Of a stretch of 64,000 nucleotides of DNA, positions 25,553 through 33,936 are shown one piece after another. The stretch is from contig NZ_LADU01000005.1 in NCBI RefSeq assembly GCF_000961795.1, positions 1 to 64,000 on the forward strand. The letters are read 5' to 3'. The notes under the pieces were generated by a model. It saw only the letters and a program-made list of their open reading frames with translations, was not told where the DNA came from and ran no database searches. The first letter of the stretch is position 1, and every line of letters begins with the position of its first letter. A program made the position numbers and the translations under genes. This DNA comes from Hyphomonas sp. BRH_c22 (lineage in GTDB: Bacteria; Pseudomonadota; Alphaproteobacteria; Caulobacterales; Hyphomonadaceae).

Positions 25553-27949
25553 CTATTCGCAACGCTGATATTCGGCCATGCAGGTCAGGCCGCAGTGCGC
25601 CATGGACAGTTCTGCTGGCGTTGGCGCGCGGCTGGCCTTTTCAACTGCTTCGCCCATGGCATCCAGTTTCGCCATTCCGGAACATGAGCAATCGCAGTTC
25701 CCATGGGCCGTTCCGTGCGAACCGGCGATCGATGAGATGTCCGGGTCACGGCCCGTCCTCTTCGCCTCTTCAGCCGCCTCCAGAACGGCATCGACAAGAT
25801 CTTCCTGACCAGCAGGCATACGCGCGATGAGTTCATAACGCATATCATCCATTGGCGGCACGGACAGGTCCGGTTCGTAACGGGTGTCATCCTGCCAGGG
25901 AGCAGCAATGCGGAAGTAGCCATTGATGGTGCCGACAATATCCAGTGTCGGCTGGGATTCCTGCATTTGCTCTGGCGTCAGGGAATTCGGATCGGTGAAG
26001 TTTGCAACAAAACGCCCCTCAAGGATTGTCGGCGAATACTGGATGATCGTGACGGTTCCCGACGGCTTGAATTCGCGTTGCCCACCGGGCACCGAGTCTT
26101 TCGGACCCACAGCGTAAAGTTGCCCGCTGTCATAATTGTTCGTTGAGATGAGCGCGCTGGAGACCATGCCGGTGAAACCGTAGTCGAAGTAAGGAACGTC
26201 GATGTCGATGGTTGTTCCCGGCATGCTTTTCTCGAGGGCGGACAGGTTGGAGAAAGCGCTGTTCATATCGGCCAGGGTTTCATTCAATATCTCGCCCTTG
26301 GTGATCAGGTGTTCAAGCTCGCCTCCTTCTGCATTGATGCCGGACAGAACATTCAGGATGTCAGGCGTGGCGTGCAAAGAGATGTTGATGCTGCGAGCAA
26401 TCGCATCAATCTCGACCCGGGTGGCTGACGGGCCGTTGAATGTCAGCTTTCGCGCGGCCTGCCTGTTCCTGGATTCACCCGTGCGGCTTGGCGCGGGCGG
26501 CATGGATGCAGATGGCAACGGCCCAACGAACGTGCTGTCGGCCAGTCCGGTTGTCGAGAAGATGGATACCTCACCGACGAAAGGTGTCGTGTTCCACGGA
26601 TTGGTATTTATATTTGTGGCGATCAGTGTCATCTGCTGCTCCGGCAGCAGGTCAACGTGCCAACGGGCATAGTGCTTGCCTGTTGCTGTCATACCCGCCG
26701 CCGCGAGGCGCTTCGATGTCTTCTGATCTCCAGCCACACCGAGCCAGATCTGATTTAGCTGCTGCGCGGAATCGGCGACCATCTGAATGACCAATGTGAG
26801 AGGTTCGGGCCGGGTGACATCCCCGCCCTCAATCCGGATACATTCCCCAGCGAGCGGAAGTATGTTGAGGGTCGTGGATGCCCCTGCCGGCTGTGCATTG
26901 AGAGACAATGTTTGGCACTGGTCGAAGATTGTATCCTGCGCCACCGCCTTGACTTCATCGGCCGTCCTTGTCGCGCTTGTGTAACGACCCTCACCATATC
27001 CGGCGAAGGTCGACAGGAAGAACGCGTATTCACGATCCAGCGGCTGATTGATTGCCTTTTTCAGGCCGGTGTCGAGCCAACGCAGTACAGTTATGTCATC
27101 GCCCGATGACAAAGGTGCCAGCATAATCGTGTGCAAATATGAGTAGTCAGCCGGAAGTTCATAAACGCCCGCACTCTTATTCTGAGCCTTTGCCGAGACA
27201 TGCTCGCCCAAGTATCGCCAGAATGACGCAGTCTGGTAAGCATCATTCTTGTCTTTCGGTTGTTGCAATGGAAGATCGTATCGTCTAGCGCCCCAACGCC
27301 CCCCGTTTGAGCGTGCCGGTTCCTGTCCACGCAACTTGAAGGCCATGTCGACTCCAAGGGCCTGAGCGACGCCTTCCGTGAAAAACCGGTTGAGATCAAT
27401 ATCGCAATGATCATAGGACGCGACCACGGCATGAAAGAGTTCATGCGCCAGATGCTCGTACAGGCGGTCGTCCCATTTTCCCCATTCAATAACAGCATCG
27501 ACATCAACTTCCAGATACGTGGGATTTGCGCACATCACACGGGCAGGCGCTCCGAATCCAGCGTCGAATGGGTGGAGATTGACCTCATAGCGCCCATCGA
27601 CAATCGGAAGCGCTGGTGCCCTGAATTGCATGCGCTGGTATTCGAGCGCCACCTCGTGAAGATAGGCTTCGATCCTGTCGATATGCGGCTGCATTGCGTC
27701 GTCCATCAGACCCGTCTGGTTGTCCAGAACGCCTATGGCAGCAATCGCAGCGCGCTGCACATCATTGAGATGAGGATCTTCCAGCACGACGACAAATTCT
27801 GTCGTCGGCCAAGGGACTGCCTTCGCCTCGGCAGAGGCCAGGCCTGGCACCAGTGTCCAGGCGACAAGCGCCGCGATCAATCCTCGCCGAATGCCAGTAT
27901 TTGCTCGGAAAAGTGCCGTGAGTGCCAAGGCATTGTTACGTTTTATCAT
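25553..27949 (-). CDS. Secreted HExxH metallopeptidase-like protein, large and uncharacterised
   Basis: 798 residues. A long signal peptide (hydrophobic RGLIAALVAWTLVPGLASA, cleavage near residue 40) is followed by a zinc-peptidase-like domain with HELFH at residues 169-173 and Glu192 in FFTEGVAQ, 18 residues later. That is the spacing of gluzincins. A beta-rich middle follows, with a Pro-rich linker near residue 475 (PSASMPPAPSR). The C-terminus is cysteine-rich (NCDCSCSGMAKLDAM and HCGLTCMAEYQRC). The start at 27949 was chosen for the AAGGGGA site. Substrate and role are unknown; I do not recognise the middle and end. Confidence 0.65.
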   Translation of the reverse strand: MIKRNNALALTALFRANTGIRRGLIAALVAWTLVPGLASAEAKAVPWPTTEFVVVLEDPHLNDVQRAAIAAIGVLDNQTGLMDDAMQPHIDRIEAYLHEVALEYQRMQFRAPALPIVDGRYEVNLHPFDAGFGAPARVMCANPTYLEVDVDAVIEWGKWDDRLYEHLAHELFHAVVASYDHCDIDLNRFFTEGVAQALGVDMAFKLRGQEPARSNGGRWGARRYDLPLQQPKDKNDAYQTASFWRYLGEHVSAKAQNKSAGVYELPADYSYLHTIMLAPLSSGDDITVLRWLDTGLKKAINQPLDREYAFFLSTFAGYGEGRYTSATRTADEVKAVAQDTIFDQCQTLSLNAQPAGASTTLNILPLAGECIRIEGGDVTRPEPLTLVIQMVADSAQQLNQIWLGVAGDQKTSKRLAAAGMTATGKHYARWHVDLLPEQQMTLIATNINTNPWNTTPFVGEVSIFSTTGLADSTFVGPLPSASMPPAPSRTGESRNRQAARKLTFNGPSATRVEIDAIARSINISLHATPDILNVLSGINAEGGELEHLITKGEILNETLADMNSAFSNLSALEKSMPGTTIDIDVPYFDYGFTGMVSSALISTNNYDSGQLYAVGPKDSVPGGQREFKPSGTVTIIQYSPTILEGRFVANFTDPNSLTPEQMQESQPTLDIVGTINGYFRIAAPWQDDTRYEPDLSVPPMDDMRYELIARMPAGQEDLVDAVLEAAEEAKRTGRDPDISSIAGSHGTAHGNCDCSCSGMAKLDAMGEAVEKASRAPTPAELSMAHCGLTCMAEYQRCE

Positions 27950-28054
27950 TTGCTCGTCCCCTTCACCTTGGCAGGCTGTCTGGAGACTGGTCTGGTACGA
28001 CGAGGATAGCAATCGAAAGTGATGGCGTGCCCTTGATCAGAGCGGGCTGTCACC

Positions 28055-28213
28055 TCAGAGGAACAGCAGCGACCTGAGCGTATAGGCGACGGCGGCGACG
28101 GCGAGCATGGAGGCGAGCGCAATGCCGACGAACCACAAGACGCGCTTGATCAGCGGGCCTTCAGGCTGGCCTTCCGGCAAGGGCTCTGCGGGGCGGAAGA
28201 CGGGGTCAGGCAT
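28055..28213 (-). CDS. DUF2474 small subunit of the bd-type quinol oxidase
   Basis: A 52-residue protein starting MPDPVFRPAEPLPEGQPEG, with one membrane segment (VLWFVGIALASMLAVAAVAY, about residues 26-45) and ending LRSLLFL. Short one-helix proteins with a Pro-rich N-terminus and this position after cydB belong to DUF2474 and are thought to stabilise CIO-type bd oxidases, like CydX in the classical enzyme. Its ATG lies inside the last codons of cydB, giving an 8-base overlap and tight translational coupling. Confidence 0.82.
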   Translation of the reverse strand: MPDPVFRPAEPLPEGQPEGPLIKRVLWFVGIALASMLAVAAVAYTLRSLLFL

Positions 28214-29255
28214 GGTAGCCGTCACCCGGTTTCACCTTGCCCCAGAACAGGCGGTACACGAACGCCGTGTACAGCAGGATGATGGGCAGCATGATCGCCG
28301 CACCGACCAGCATGAACGCGAGCGCATTGTCGCGGGCAGCCGCTTCCCAGAGCGTATATTCGAAGGGCACGATATAGGGATACAGGCTGAGGCCGATACC
28401 GACATAACCGGACAGGAAGATACCGGCGGCCAGAAGGTAGGGCCGCCAGTCAGGTGCGCGTCCGGTGCCGGGATTCATGGAAAGGTCGCGCCACAGCCAG
28501 GCACAGAAGAACATGCCGGCCAGAGGGGCGGGCGACAGCGGCAGCAGTTTGGCAAAGTCGATATGGGTCATGGAGAAGCCCCAGCGTTCGCCGACTGACG
28601 GGTCGATGGCGAGCGTGGCGAGGCTGACCGCGAGGAAGCTGATCGCCACCCCGGCGAGTGACAGGCGCGCCCAATTCCGGGCCCGCAGGAAGAGGTCATC
28701 CTCCGTTTTGAGCACGAGCCAGCATGCCCCGAGCATCAGGTAGCCAATCACGACGGCAAGTCCGACAAGCACGGAGAAGGGTGTCAGCCAGTCGAACGCC
28801 CCACCGGCAAAGGCGCCGCCTTCGACATTGATCCCCTGGATCATGCCGCCAAGCATCAGGCCCTGCGAGAATGCCGCCGTGGCCGAGCCACCGAGGAAGG
28901 CGCCGTTCCAGAACCTGCGCGTGTTGGGGCGGACAGCCTTGTGCCGGAATTCGAACGCGACACCGCGAAAGATCAGCGCCGCGAGCATGATGAGGACCGG
29001 CAGGTAGAAAGCCGGCATGATGATCGCGTAGGCGAGCGGAAAGGCCGCGAAAAGGCCGCCGCCGCCAATGATGAGCCATGTCTCGTTGCCGTCCCAGACC
29101 GGTTCGATTGTCGCGGTCATCATGTTGCGCTCCTCGTCGGAGCGGGCAAGGAATGTGAGCATGCCGACGCCGAGGTCGAAGCCGTCGAGCAGGACATACA
29201 TCATGACGCCAATGGCGAGGACGAAGCCCCAGATCAGTGGAAGGTCGAGTGCCAT
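28206..29255 (-). CDS. cydB: Cytochrome bd-type (cyanide-insensitive) quinol oxidase subunit II
   Basis: 349 residues with eight or nine hydrophobic segments, starting MALDLPLIWGFVLAIGVMMY. The subunit II motif WDGNETWLI occurs near residue 54, and GGMIQGINVEGGAFAGGAFDW near residue 130. It pairs with CydA to reduce oxygen to water with quinol electrons, without proton pumping. The start at 29255 has an AGGAGAG site and lies 10 bases after the cydA stop; a longer frame to 29519 overlaps cydA and is rejected. It overlaps the DUF2474 gene downstream. Confidence 0.95.
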   Translation of the reverse strand: MALDLPLIWGFVLAIGVMMYVLLDGFDLGVGMLTFLARSDEERNMMTATIEPVWDGNETWLIIGGGGLFAAFPLAYAIIMPAFYLPVLIMLAALIFRGVAFEFRHKAVRPNTRRFWNGAFLGGSATAAFSQGLMLGGMIQGINVEGGAFAGGAFDWLTPFSVLVGLAVVIGYLMLGACWLVLKTEDDLFLRARNWARLSLAGVAISFLAVSLATLAIDPSVGERWGFSMTHIDFAKLLPLSPAPLAGMFFCAWLWRDLSMNPGTGRAPDWRPYLLAAGIFLSGYVGIGLSLYPYIVPFEYTLWEAAARDNALAFMLVGAAIMLPIILLYTAFVYRLFWGKVKPGDGYHA

Positions 29256-29265
29256 CTGTTCTCTC

Positions 29266-30684
29266 CTAATCCGCTGCCACAATGTCTTCGCCGGTCTCGG
29301 CGGGCTCGTCCACCGCACCAAGCGGCGAACCGGGGGCGCGGCGCTCCCGTGACGGCTTGCCCATGGGATCATCATCGAACCCACGTGTCGCGATGCGCGC
29401 CATGTAGATCGTGCCGGCGGTAAAGATGATCGCATAGGTGACCATGAAGACGAGCAGCGAGGTTGCGACCTGCGCGGTGGAGACCGGCGAAACACTGTCG
29501 ACCGTGCGCAGGTGGCCATAGATCGTGTAGGGCTGGCGGCCGACTTCGGCGACGATCCAGCCGGTGATCACGGCAATGAAGCCGAGCGCCCCGCCGGGAA
29601 CGGCGGCCCAGTGGAAGAGGCCCTTTTCGTCAATCCGGCCGCGCCACCAGAGGAAACAGCCCCAGAGGCCAAGCCCGAGCATGGCCATGCCGGCAGCGAA
29701 CATGATGCGGAAGCTGTAGAAGACGAGCCAGATCGGCGGCGTATCGGCCTTGTCGAAGGCATCGAGTCCTTTCAGGTCTTCGCCTTCGGGCGTGCCGGGA
29801 AAGAGGATCGGGCTGGTGCCCGGAATGGTGATGCCTGCATGGCCGCAGGCATTGTCGGCGGGCCAGGCGAGCAGGACCGTGCCCTGCACCGGCGCGCTCT
29901 CGCACCATCCTTCGGCGGCGGCGATCTTGGCGGGCTGGTGCTCATGCGCGACGAGACCGGATTCGTGGCCGACCATGATCTGGATCGGCATCAGAACGGC
30001 CAGCGTGCCGGCTGCCATGCGCATCTGCCAGCGCGTCGGCGTGGTGATACGGCCACGAATGACTTGCCATGCCCCTGCCGCAAGGACGACAGCCGCGGTC
30101 GTGATATAGGCGGCGAGCAGCATGTGGGCCAGGCGCGACGGGAAGCTGGGGTTGAAGATGACCTTGATCCAGTCGGTCGCGTAGAAATTGCCGGTTTCCG
30201 GATCGATGGCGAAGCCGTCTGGCGTCTGCATCCAGCTATTGGCCGACAGGATCCAGAAGGCGGAAATCGTGGTGCCGATTGCGACGGCGCAGGTGGCGAC
30301 GAAATGGAGCTTGCGGCCGACCTTGTTCCAGCCGAACAGCATGACACCGAGGAAGGTCGCTTCAAGGAAGAAGGCCGTCAGCACTTCATATCCGAGAAGC
30401 GGGCCGATGACGCTGCCGGCAATTTCGGAGAAGACGCTCCAGTTGGTGCCGAACTGGTAGCTCATCACGACGCCGGACACGACGCCCATGGCGAAGGCGA
30501 GCGCGAATATCTTGACCCAGTGGAGATAGAGCCGCTTGAAGACCTCATTGCCCGTCTTCAGCCAGAGGCCCTCGCACACGGCGAGAAAGGCCGCGAGGCC
30601 AATCGTGAAAGCCGGAAACATGATGTGGAAGGCGATGACAAATGCGAACTGGATTCGCGAGAGCAGTAATGCGTCAAATTCCAT
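29266..30684 (-). CDS. cydA: Cytochrome bd-type (cyanide-insensitive) quinol oxidase subunit I
   Basis: 472 residues. Heme ligands are in the expected places: His near residue 20 (FHIMFPAFTIG), and a methionine and glutamates in the QIMVGHESGLVAHEHQP region. The short periplasmic Q-loop around QPAKIAAAEGWCE, and GWIVAEVGRQPYTIYG later, mark the CIO branch rather than the long-Q-loop E. coli type. The protein has nine membrane segments. It gives respiration that resists cyanide and low oxygen. Gene order cydA-cydB-DUF2474 supports the assignment. AGAGG precedes the ATG. Confidence 0.95.
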   Translation of the reverse strand: MEFDALLLSRIQFAFVIAFHIMFPAFTIGLAAFLAVCEGLWLKTGNEVFKRLYLHWVKIFALAFAMGVVSGVVMSYQFGTNWSVFSEIAGSVIGPLLGYEVLTAFFLEATFLGVMLFGWNKVGRKLHFVATCAVAIGTTISAFWILSANSWMQTPDGFAIDPETGNFYATDWIKVIFNPSFPSRLAHMLLAAYITTAAVVLAAGAWQVIRGRITTPTRWQMRMAAGTLAVLMPIQIMVGHESGLVAHEHQPAKIAAAEGWCESAPVQGTVLLAWPADNACGHAGITIPGTSPILFPGTPEGEDLKGLDAFDKADTPPIWLVFYSFRIMFAAGMAMLGLGLWGCFLWWRGRIDEKGLFHWAAVPGGALGFIAVITGWIVAEVGRQPYTIYGHLRTVDSVSPVSTAQVATSLLVFMVTYAIIFTAGTIYMARIATRGFDDDPMGKPSRERRAPGSPLGAVDEPAETGEDIVAAD

Positions 30685-30772
30685 CGGTACCGTGCCTCTT
30701 GGACGTTATGGCGTCAGGCTAGCACGACTCGTCCAAGATTGCGCGGTCAGCCTTGTCGCGCGCCAACCTGCC

Positions 30773-31228
30773 TCATGTGGTGCGCCGCCGCAGCGATCGG
30801 AAAACGGCATCGGCGCGGGCCGCCAGGTGCCCGCCCGGCTTGATCAGCCTTGCCCGCACATGGACGATTTCCCCGTCCACGGCTGTCACTTCGGGATGCG
30901 CCTCGAGCCATGTACCCTCTGGCACGATGTCCATGAATTCGAGTGTCAGCTTGATGGTAACGGACATGCGGCCCGTTGCGCTCCAGACCGCCCAGGCAAG
31001 GGCGCTGTCGGCAAAGGCCGAGATCATGCCGCCATGCAGGAAGCCCATCCCGTTGCAGTGACGGTCGAGCACCCACATGCCCGTGCGAATGTCGCCTTCG
31101 GCGGTCGCGCGGTAGGTGGGGCCATTGTGCAGGGTGAACTTGCCGCGCGAAGGCGTTGGCGCGAAGCCCGGGGGCGGCGGATTCATGACGCGGCGCGGAT
31201 CATCCGCCAAGGTTTCCAAGCACCTCAT
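30773..31228 (-). CDS. Hotdog-fold thioesterase, PaaI type
   Basis: 151 residues. The hotdog signature CNGMGFLHGGMISAFADSAL (residues 58-77) includes the HGGM turn and the catalytic Asp. SVTIKLTLEFM and GEIVHVRARL form the central sheet. Such enzymes hydrolyse acyl- or aryl-CoA thioesters in the cytoplasm. The ATG at 31228 makes the gene overlap the end of the DUF192 gene by 29 bases; an internal ATG at 31186 (MNPPPPG) avoids the overlap but has no better ribosome site. It sits between DUF192 and cydA on the same strand. Confidence 0.85.
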   Translation of the reverse strand: MRCLETLADDPRRVMNPPPPGFAPTPSRGKFTLHNGPTYRATAEGDIRTGMWVLDRHCNGMGFLHGGMISAFADSALAWAVWSATGRMSVTIKLTLEFMDIVPEGTWLEAHPEVTAVDGEIVHVRARLIKPGGHLAARADAVFRSLRRRTT

Positions 31229-31655
31229 GCCGGACCATATCGCCAGGCTCTATTCCCAATGCTTCGCTGCGGCCGCCATTCAGTTCAAGCACAGCCTTGA
31301 CCGGCACGCCGGGGCCTATGGTGCGCAGAGAGCCCGGAACGGCGTTGCGTGCGATCGCCAGGACTTTGCCATCGGGCGCGATGAACAGCATGTCGAGCGG
31401 GATCAGCGTGTTCTTCATCCACATGCTGGCTTCGCGCGGCTGGCCGAAATCGAACAGCATGCCGGCATTCGGCGCCATGGATTCGCGGTCCATCAGGCCT
31501 GTGCGGATCTCTTCAGCATCATTGGCCAGTTCGACAGTGAACTTGTGGACTGAATCGCCCGTGTCGATTTCAAGCGGTCCGGTTTCCAGCTGGGCGAAAG
31601 CGCCCTGAGCAAGGAAAAACGCGGCGGCGAAAAGGCTGGCGATCAAACGGGTCAT
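31200..31655 (-). CDS. DUF192 family periplasmic protein
   Basis: 151 residues with a signal peptide (MTRLIASLFAAAFFLAQGAFA). The DUF192 core is complete: RTGLMDRESMAPNAGMLFDF, SMWMKNTLIPLDMLFIAPDG, and PGVPVKAVLELNGG with a C-terminal GIEPGD. The family is small, exported and of unknown function. The start ATG at 31655 matches the signal peptide; a longer frame from 31805 runs into the upstream gene region. It follows the cold-shock gene by 61 bases, as is common in alphaproteobacteria (from memory). Confidence 0.9.
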   Translation of the reverse strand: MTRLIASLFAAAFFLAQGAFAQLETGPLEIDTGDSVHKFTVELANDAEEIRTGLMDRESMAPNAGMLFDFGQPREASMWMKNTLIPLDMLFIAPDGKVLAIARNAVPGSLRTIGPGVPVKAVLELNGGRSEALGIEPGDMVRHEVLGNLGG

Positions 31656-31716
31656 GGGCGTTGGTTTAGCCGCGCATTCTGGGCTGAGCAAGCGATCTTG
31701 GCTGCAGAAAATGGGC

Positions 31717-32241
31717 CTAGCGCGGTTTGACCAGGGTGACGTGTTCGCCCTTGCCGCCATTCTCGATGACAACGTCCAGCCGTGTGCCGGGCTCGACATC
31801 CTCATAGCCCGCCTTTTTCAGGTGGACCGCATGCACGAAAATATCCACATCAAGGCCGTCGCGATGCACGAAGCCGTAGCCGCGCGTGCGATTGAACCAT
31901 TTGAGCGTCACGGTCGTGTAGTCGAACTCCACGCCCTTTTCGCGGGCAACCACGGCACGGGGGCGTTCCATTTCGATGATGTGGGCGGTCTGCCAGCCTC
32001 GTCCGCGATGGACGGCATCGCAGATGATGCGCGCGTCTTCATCGGCATAGGTTTCGCCATAGTCGCGCAGGCAGGAGATGTGCAGCATGACATCACCTGT
32101 GAGGGATGCGTCCGACGTGGATTCCGCCACGATGAACCCATAGCCCTTGGCGCTATCGAACCACTTCACGCGGCCGATGACGCGCACCACGGGCTCAGCG
32201 CCCGGCATGTCTGATTCGGATTTTGCCACAGCTCTCGTCAT
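31717..32241 (-). CDS. Double cold-shock-domain protein
   Basis: 174 residues with two cold-shock domains. Domain 1 (about residues 20-85) has RVKWFDSAKGYGFIVAE, and domain 2 (about residues 107-173) has TLKWFNRTRGYGFVHRD with DIFVHAVHL. The RNP-type aromatic residues (KGYGF and FVH) are kept in both. Such proteins bind single-stranded RNA or DNA; alphaproteobacterial doubled versions are linked to stationary phase or cold. ATG 32241 was taken; an in-frame TTG lies just before it. The leader contains GGTTACCTCCTT, resembling the 16S rRNA 3' end (see 32275). Confidence 0.93.
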   Translation of the reverse strand: MTRAVAKSESDMPGAEPVVRVIGRVKWFDSAKGYGFIVAESTSDASLTGDVMLHISCLRDYGETYADEDARIICDAVHRGRGWQTAHIIEMERPRAVVAREKGVEFDYTTVTLKWFNRTRGYGFVHRDGLDVDIFVHAVHLKKAGYEDVEPGTRLDVVIENGGKGEHVTLVKPR

Positions 32242-32274
32242 CAACCCAAATTCCCCAAGGAGGTAACCTAAAAT

Positions 32275-32448
32275 GTGAAGGCGCGCTTGTCACGCGATCT
32301 TCACAACAAAAGCCAAGAAGTTCAGCTTGCACGTAGTGATCCAGTGATTACGCGACAAATGCCCAGGAAGTTCTCAGCAGACCGAACCTGTCCTGTCAGT
32401 ACGGGTAAATCAGAGGAATCGGTATGTCACGCACGTCGTGCGGGCTGA
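32275..32448 (+). CDS. Possible 57-residue basic small ORF with near-perfect ribosome site
   Basis: AAGGAGGT (32257-32264) is an almost ideal Shine-Dalgarno sequence. Eleven bases after GGAGG, a GTG opens a 57-codon frame starting MKARLSRDLHNKSQ and ending HARRAG. An ATG overlaps this GTG but is followed directly by TGA. The product is basic, has two cysteines and no recognised domain. The opposite strand is the leader of the cold-shock gene, so the site could instead act there as an anti-SD element. Coding status is open. Confidence 0.3.
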   Translation: MKARLSRDLHNKSQEVQLARSDPVITRQMPRKFSADRTCPVSTGKSEESVCHARRAG

Positions 32449-32832
32449 CGCAGACAACCTCTTCCTGCGCACCCTGAGGCCGGACATACACCAAGGGACA
32501 ATTCAATCATGGATTGCCATCCCGAAAATGCGTCAGGCCAAGTCCCACCGCGTTCGGAAGTCGGGTTCGAGCAAAACGCCAGCCCTATGATCGGCCGCCT
32601 GTCTACCGAGCGGCCTGAGGTAATGGAGGGGAATCCTAGCCGAAAGCATCTCTTCAGATTTGTGCTGCTTTATTTGCGTTTCTTTGAGCTTTTATTGGCA
32701 TAGTTATTGCTAACATTTTGATCGAACCGCGAATTGCTTGCAAAACAGGAGATTAAAAGGGGGAAGAATGGTGTGGGCAGGCGAAAGCATAATCAGCGGT
32801 TGAATTTGACGTCCGGAGTGGCGGACGAATCC
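32449..32832 (+). other. Intergenic region ahead of the polysaccharide locus
   Basis: About 380 bases without a clear gene. A 64-codon frame at 32509-32703 has an AAGGGA site, but its product (MDCHPENASGQVPP...) shows no family features. From about 32640 the composition turns AT-rich (TTTATTTGCG, TTATTGCTAAC), the likely promoter zone for the glycosyltransferase operon, although no convincing -35/-10 pair was found. At 32758-32770 a strong site AAAAGGGGGAAG precedes an 11-codon frame (ATG 32768), possibly a leader peptide. Confidence 0.4.
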
Positions 32833-33933
32833 ATGTCGTGCGACCGATCTGAAGGGATCGCGCTGGATCAAGATGAGCTTGTTTCTGTGATCGTTCCCGC
32901 GTTCAACGCGGAGAAATGGATTACCGAAACCCTCTCGTGCATCGCTGCACAGACATATTCCGATATTGAAGTGCTGGTAGTCGATGACGGATCGACGGAC
33001 AGCACGCCCGACCTTGTCAATCGTTTCGTCGAATCCGACGCCCGATTCCACCTTATAACGAAAAGCAATGGCGGCGTGGCGAGCGCCCGCAATCTCGGTA
33101 TCGAGCTTGCCAGAGGACGATTGATTGCGCCCTGCGACGCAGATGATCTCTGGTCAAGCAACAAACTTGAACTTCAAGTCGAAGCCTGGAAACGAGCCGG
33201 GCCAAATGTCGGCCTCGTGTATTGCCGTTCCGCCTCCATCGACAGCGACAGCCTTATCCTTGAATTGCCGATCACGCCGCTTCACCGCGGTCGCGTTCTG
33301 ATCGACATGTGCCGCGCCAATCTGATCGGTAATGGAAGCAGTACCTTGATGCGCCGCGACGCTGTTCTTGCGGCCGGCGGGTATGACGCCTCCTTGCGCG
33401 TCCGAAATGCCGAAGGTTGCGAGGACTTCAAGCTCTATCTCCAGCTTTCCGCCGATTATGATTTTGACTATGTCAGTGACTACTGTGTCGGATATCGTCA
33501 GACGCCCAGCAACATGTCGAGTGGGGCATTTCGCATGATCAGGTCTCAGGACATCGTGATCGGCGAATTCCTTGAACAATTTCCACATCTTAAGCGAGAA
33601 TTTCAATGGAACCAATCCTGGTTCCTGAACTGGCTTCGCCGGAAATCCATCACCAACGGACGCTATCTGGAATCGCTTGGAATGCTGTTCAAAATGATCA
33701 TGCGCTATCCCGGGATTACAGCGCGAATTCTCGTCGAGTCCGAGTTGGTCCCAGCCTTTCAGCGGACCGGATGGGATCTGAAAATCTCGCCGACCATGCA
33801 CCCCTCAGCCAGAGCGTTTCAGGGGCAGCATTTCCGTTCGCTCAATGCCGATTGTCCGAAGCGCGATCACCAACATTCCCTCCACATTCAAGCTCCTGCT
33901 CCAGAGGACGCTGAGACGCGCGGAAGACTGTAG
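32833..33933 (+). CDS. Glycosyltransferase family 2
   Basis: About 366 residues from ATG 32833 (site GGCGGA); the open frame reaches back to a TTG at 32734. The GT-A core is typical: VSVIVPAFNAEKWITETL, VLVVDDGSTDSTPD, the substrate-binding SNGGVASARNLG, and the DxD-like motif CDADDLW. The C-terminal half includes GCEDFKLYLQ, where Glu and Asp fit the catalytic base region. The whole protein aligns with the third domain of the 1113-residue protein at 35088 (LIGNGSSTLMRR against FIGNASSPLMRK), showing an old duplication within the locus. It is predicted cytoplasmic and transfers a sugar from a nucleotide sugar; acceptor unknown. Confidence 0.88.
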   Translation: MSCDRSEGIALDQDELVSVIVPAFNAEKWITETLSCIAAQTYSDIEVLVVDDGSTDSTPDLVNRFVESDARFHLITKSNGGVASARNLGIELARGRLIAPCDADDLWSSNKLELQVEAWKRAGPNVGLVYCRSASIDSDSLILELPITPLHRGRVLIDMCRANLIGNGSSTLMRRDAVLAAGGYDASLRVRNAEGCEDFKLYLQLSADYDFDYVSDYCVGYRQTPSNMSSGAFRMIRSQDIVIGEFLEQFPHLKREFQWNQSWFLNWLRRKSITNGRYLESLGMLFKMIMRYPGITARILVESELVPAFQRTGWDLKISPTMHPSARAFQGQHFRSLNADCPKRDHQHSLHIQAPAPEDAETRGRL

Positions 33934-33936
33934 ACG

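Noticed and set aside
32768-32803. 11-codon frame with strong AAAAGGGGG site before the first glycosyltransferase gene
   Set aside because: Could be a leader, but the length is within chance and the glycosyltransferase start itself is uncertain. Mentioned only within the intergenic entry.
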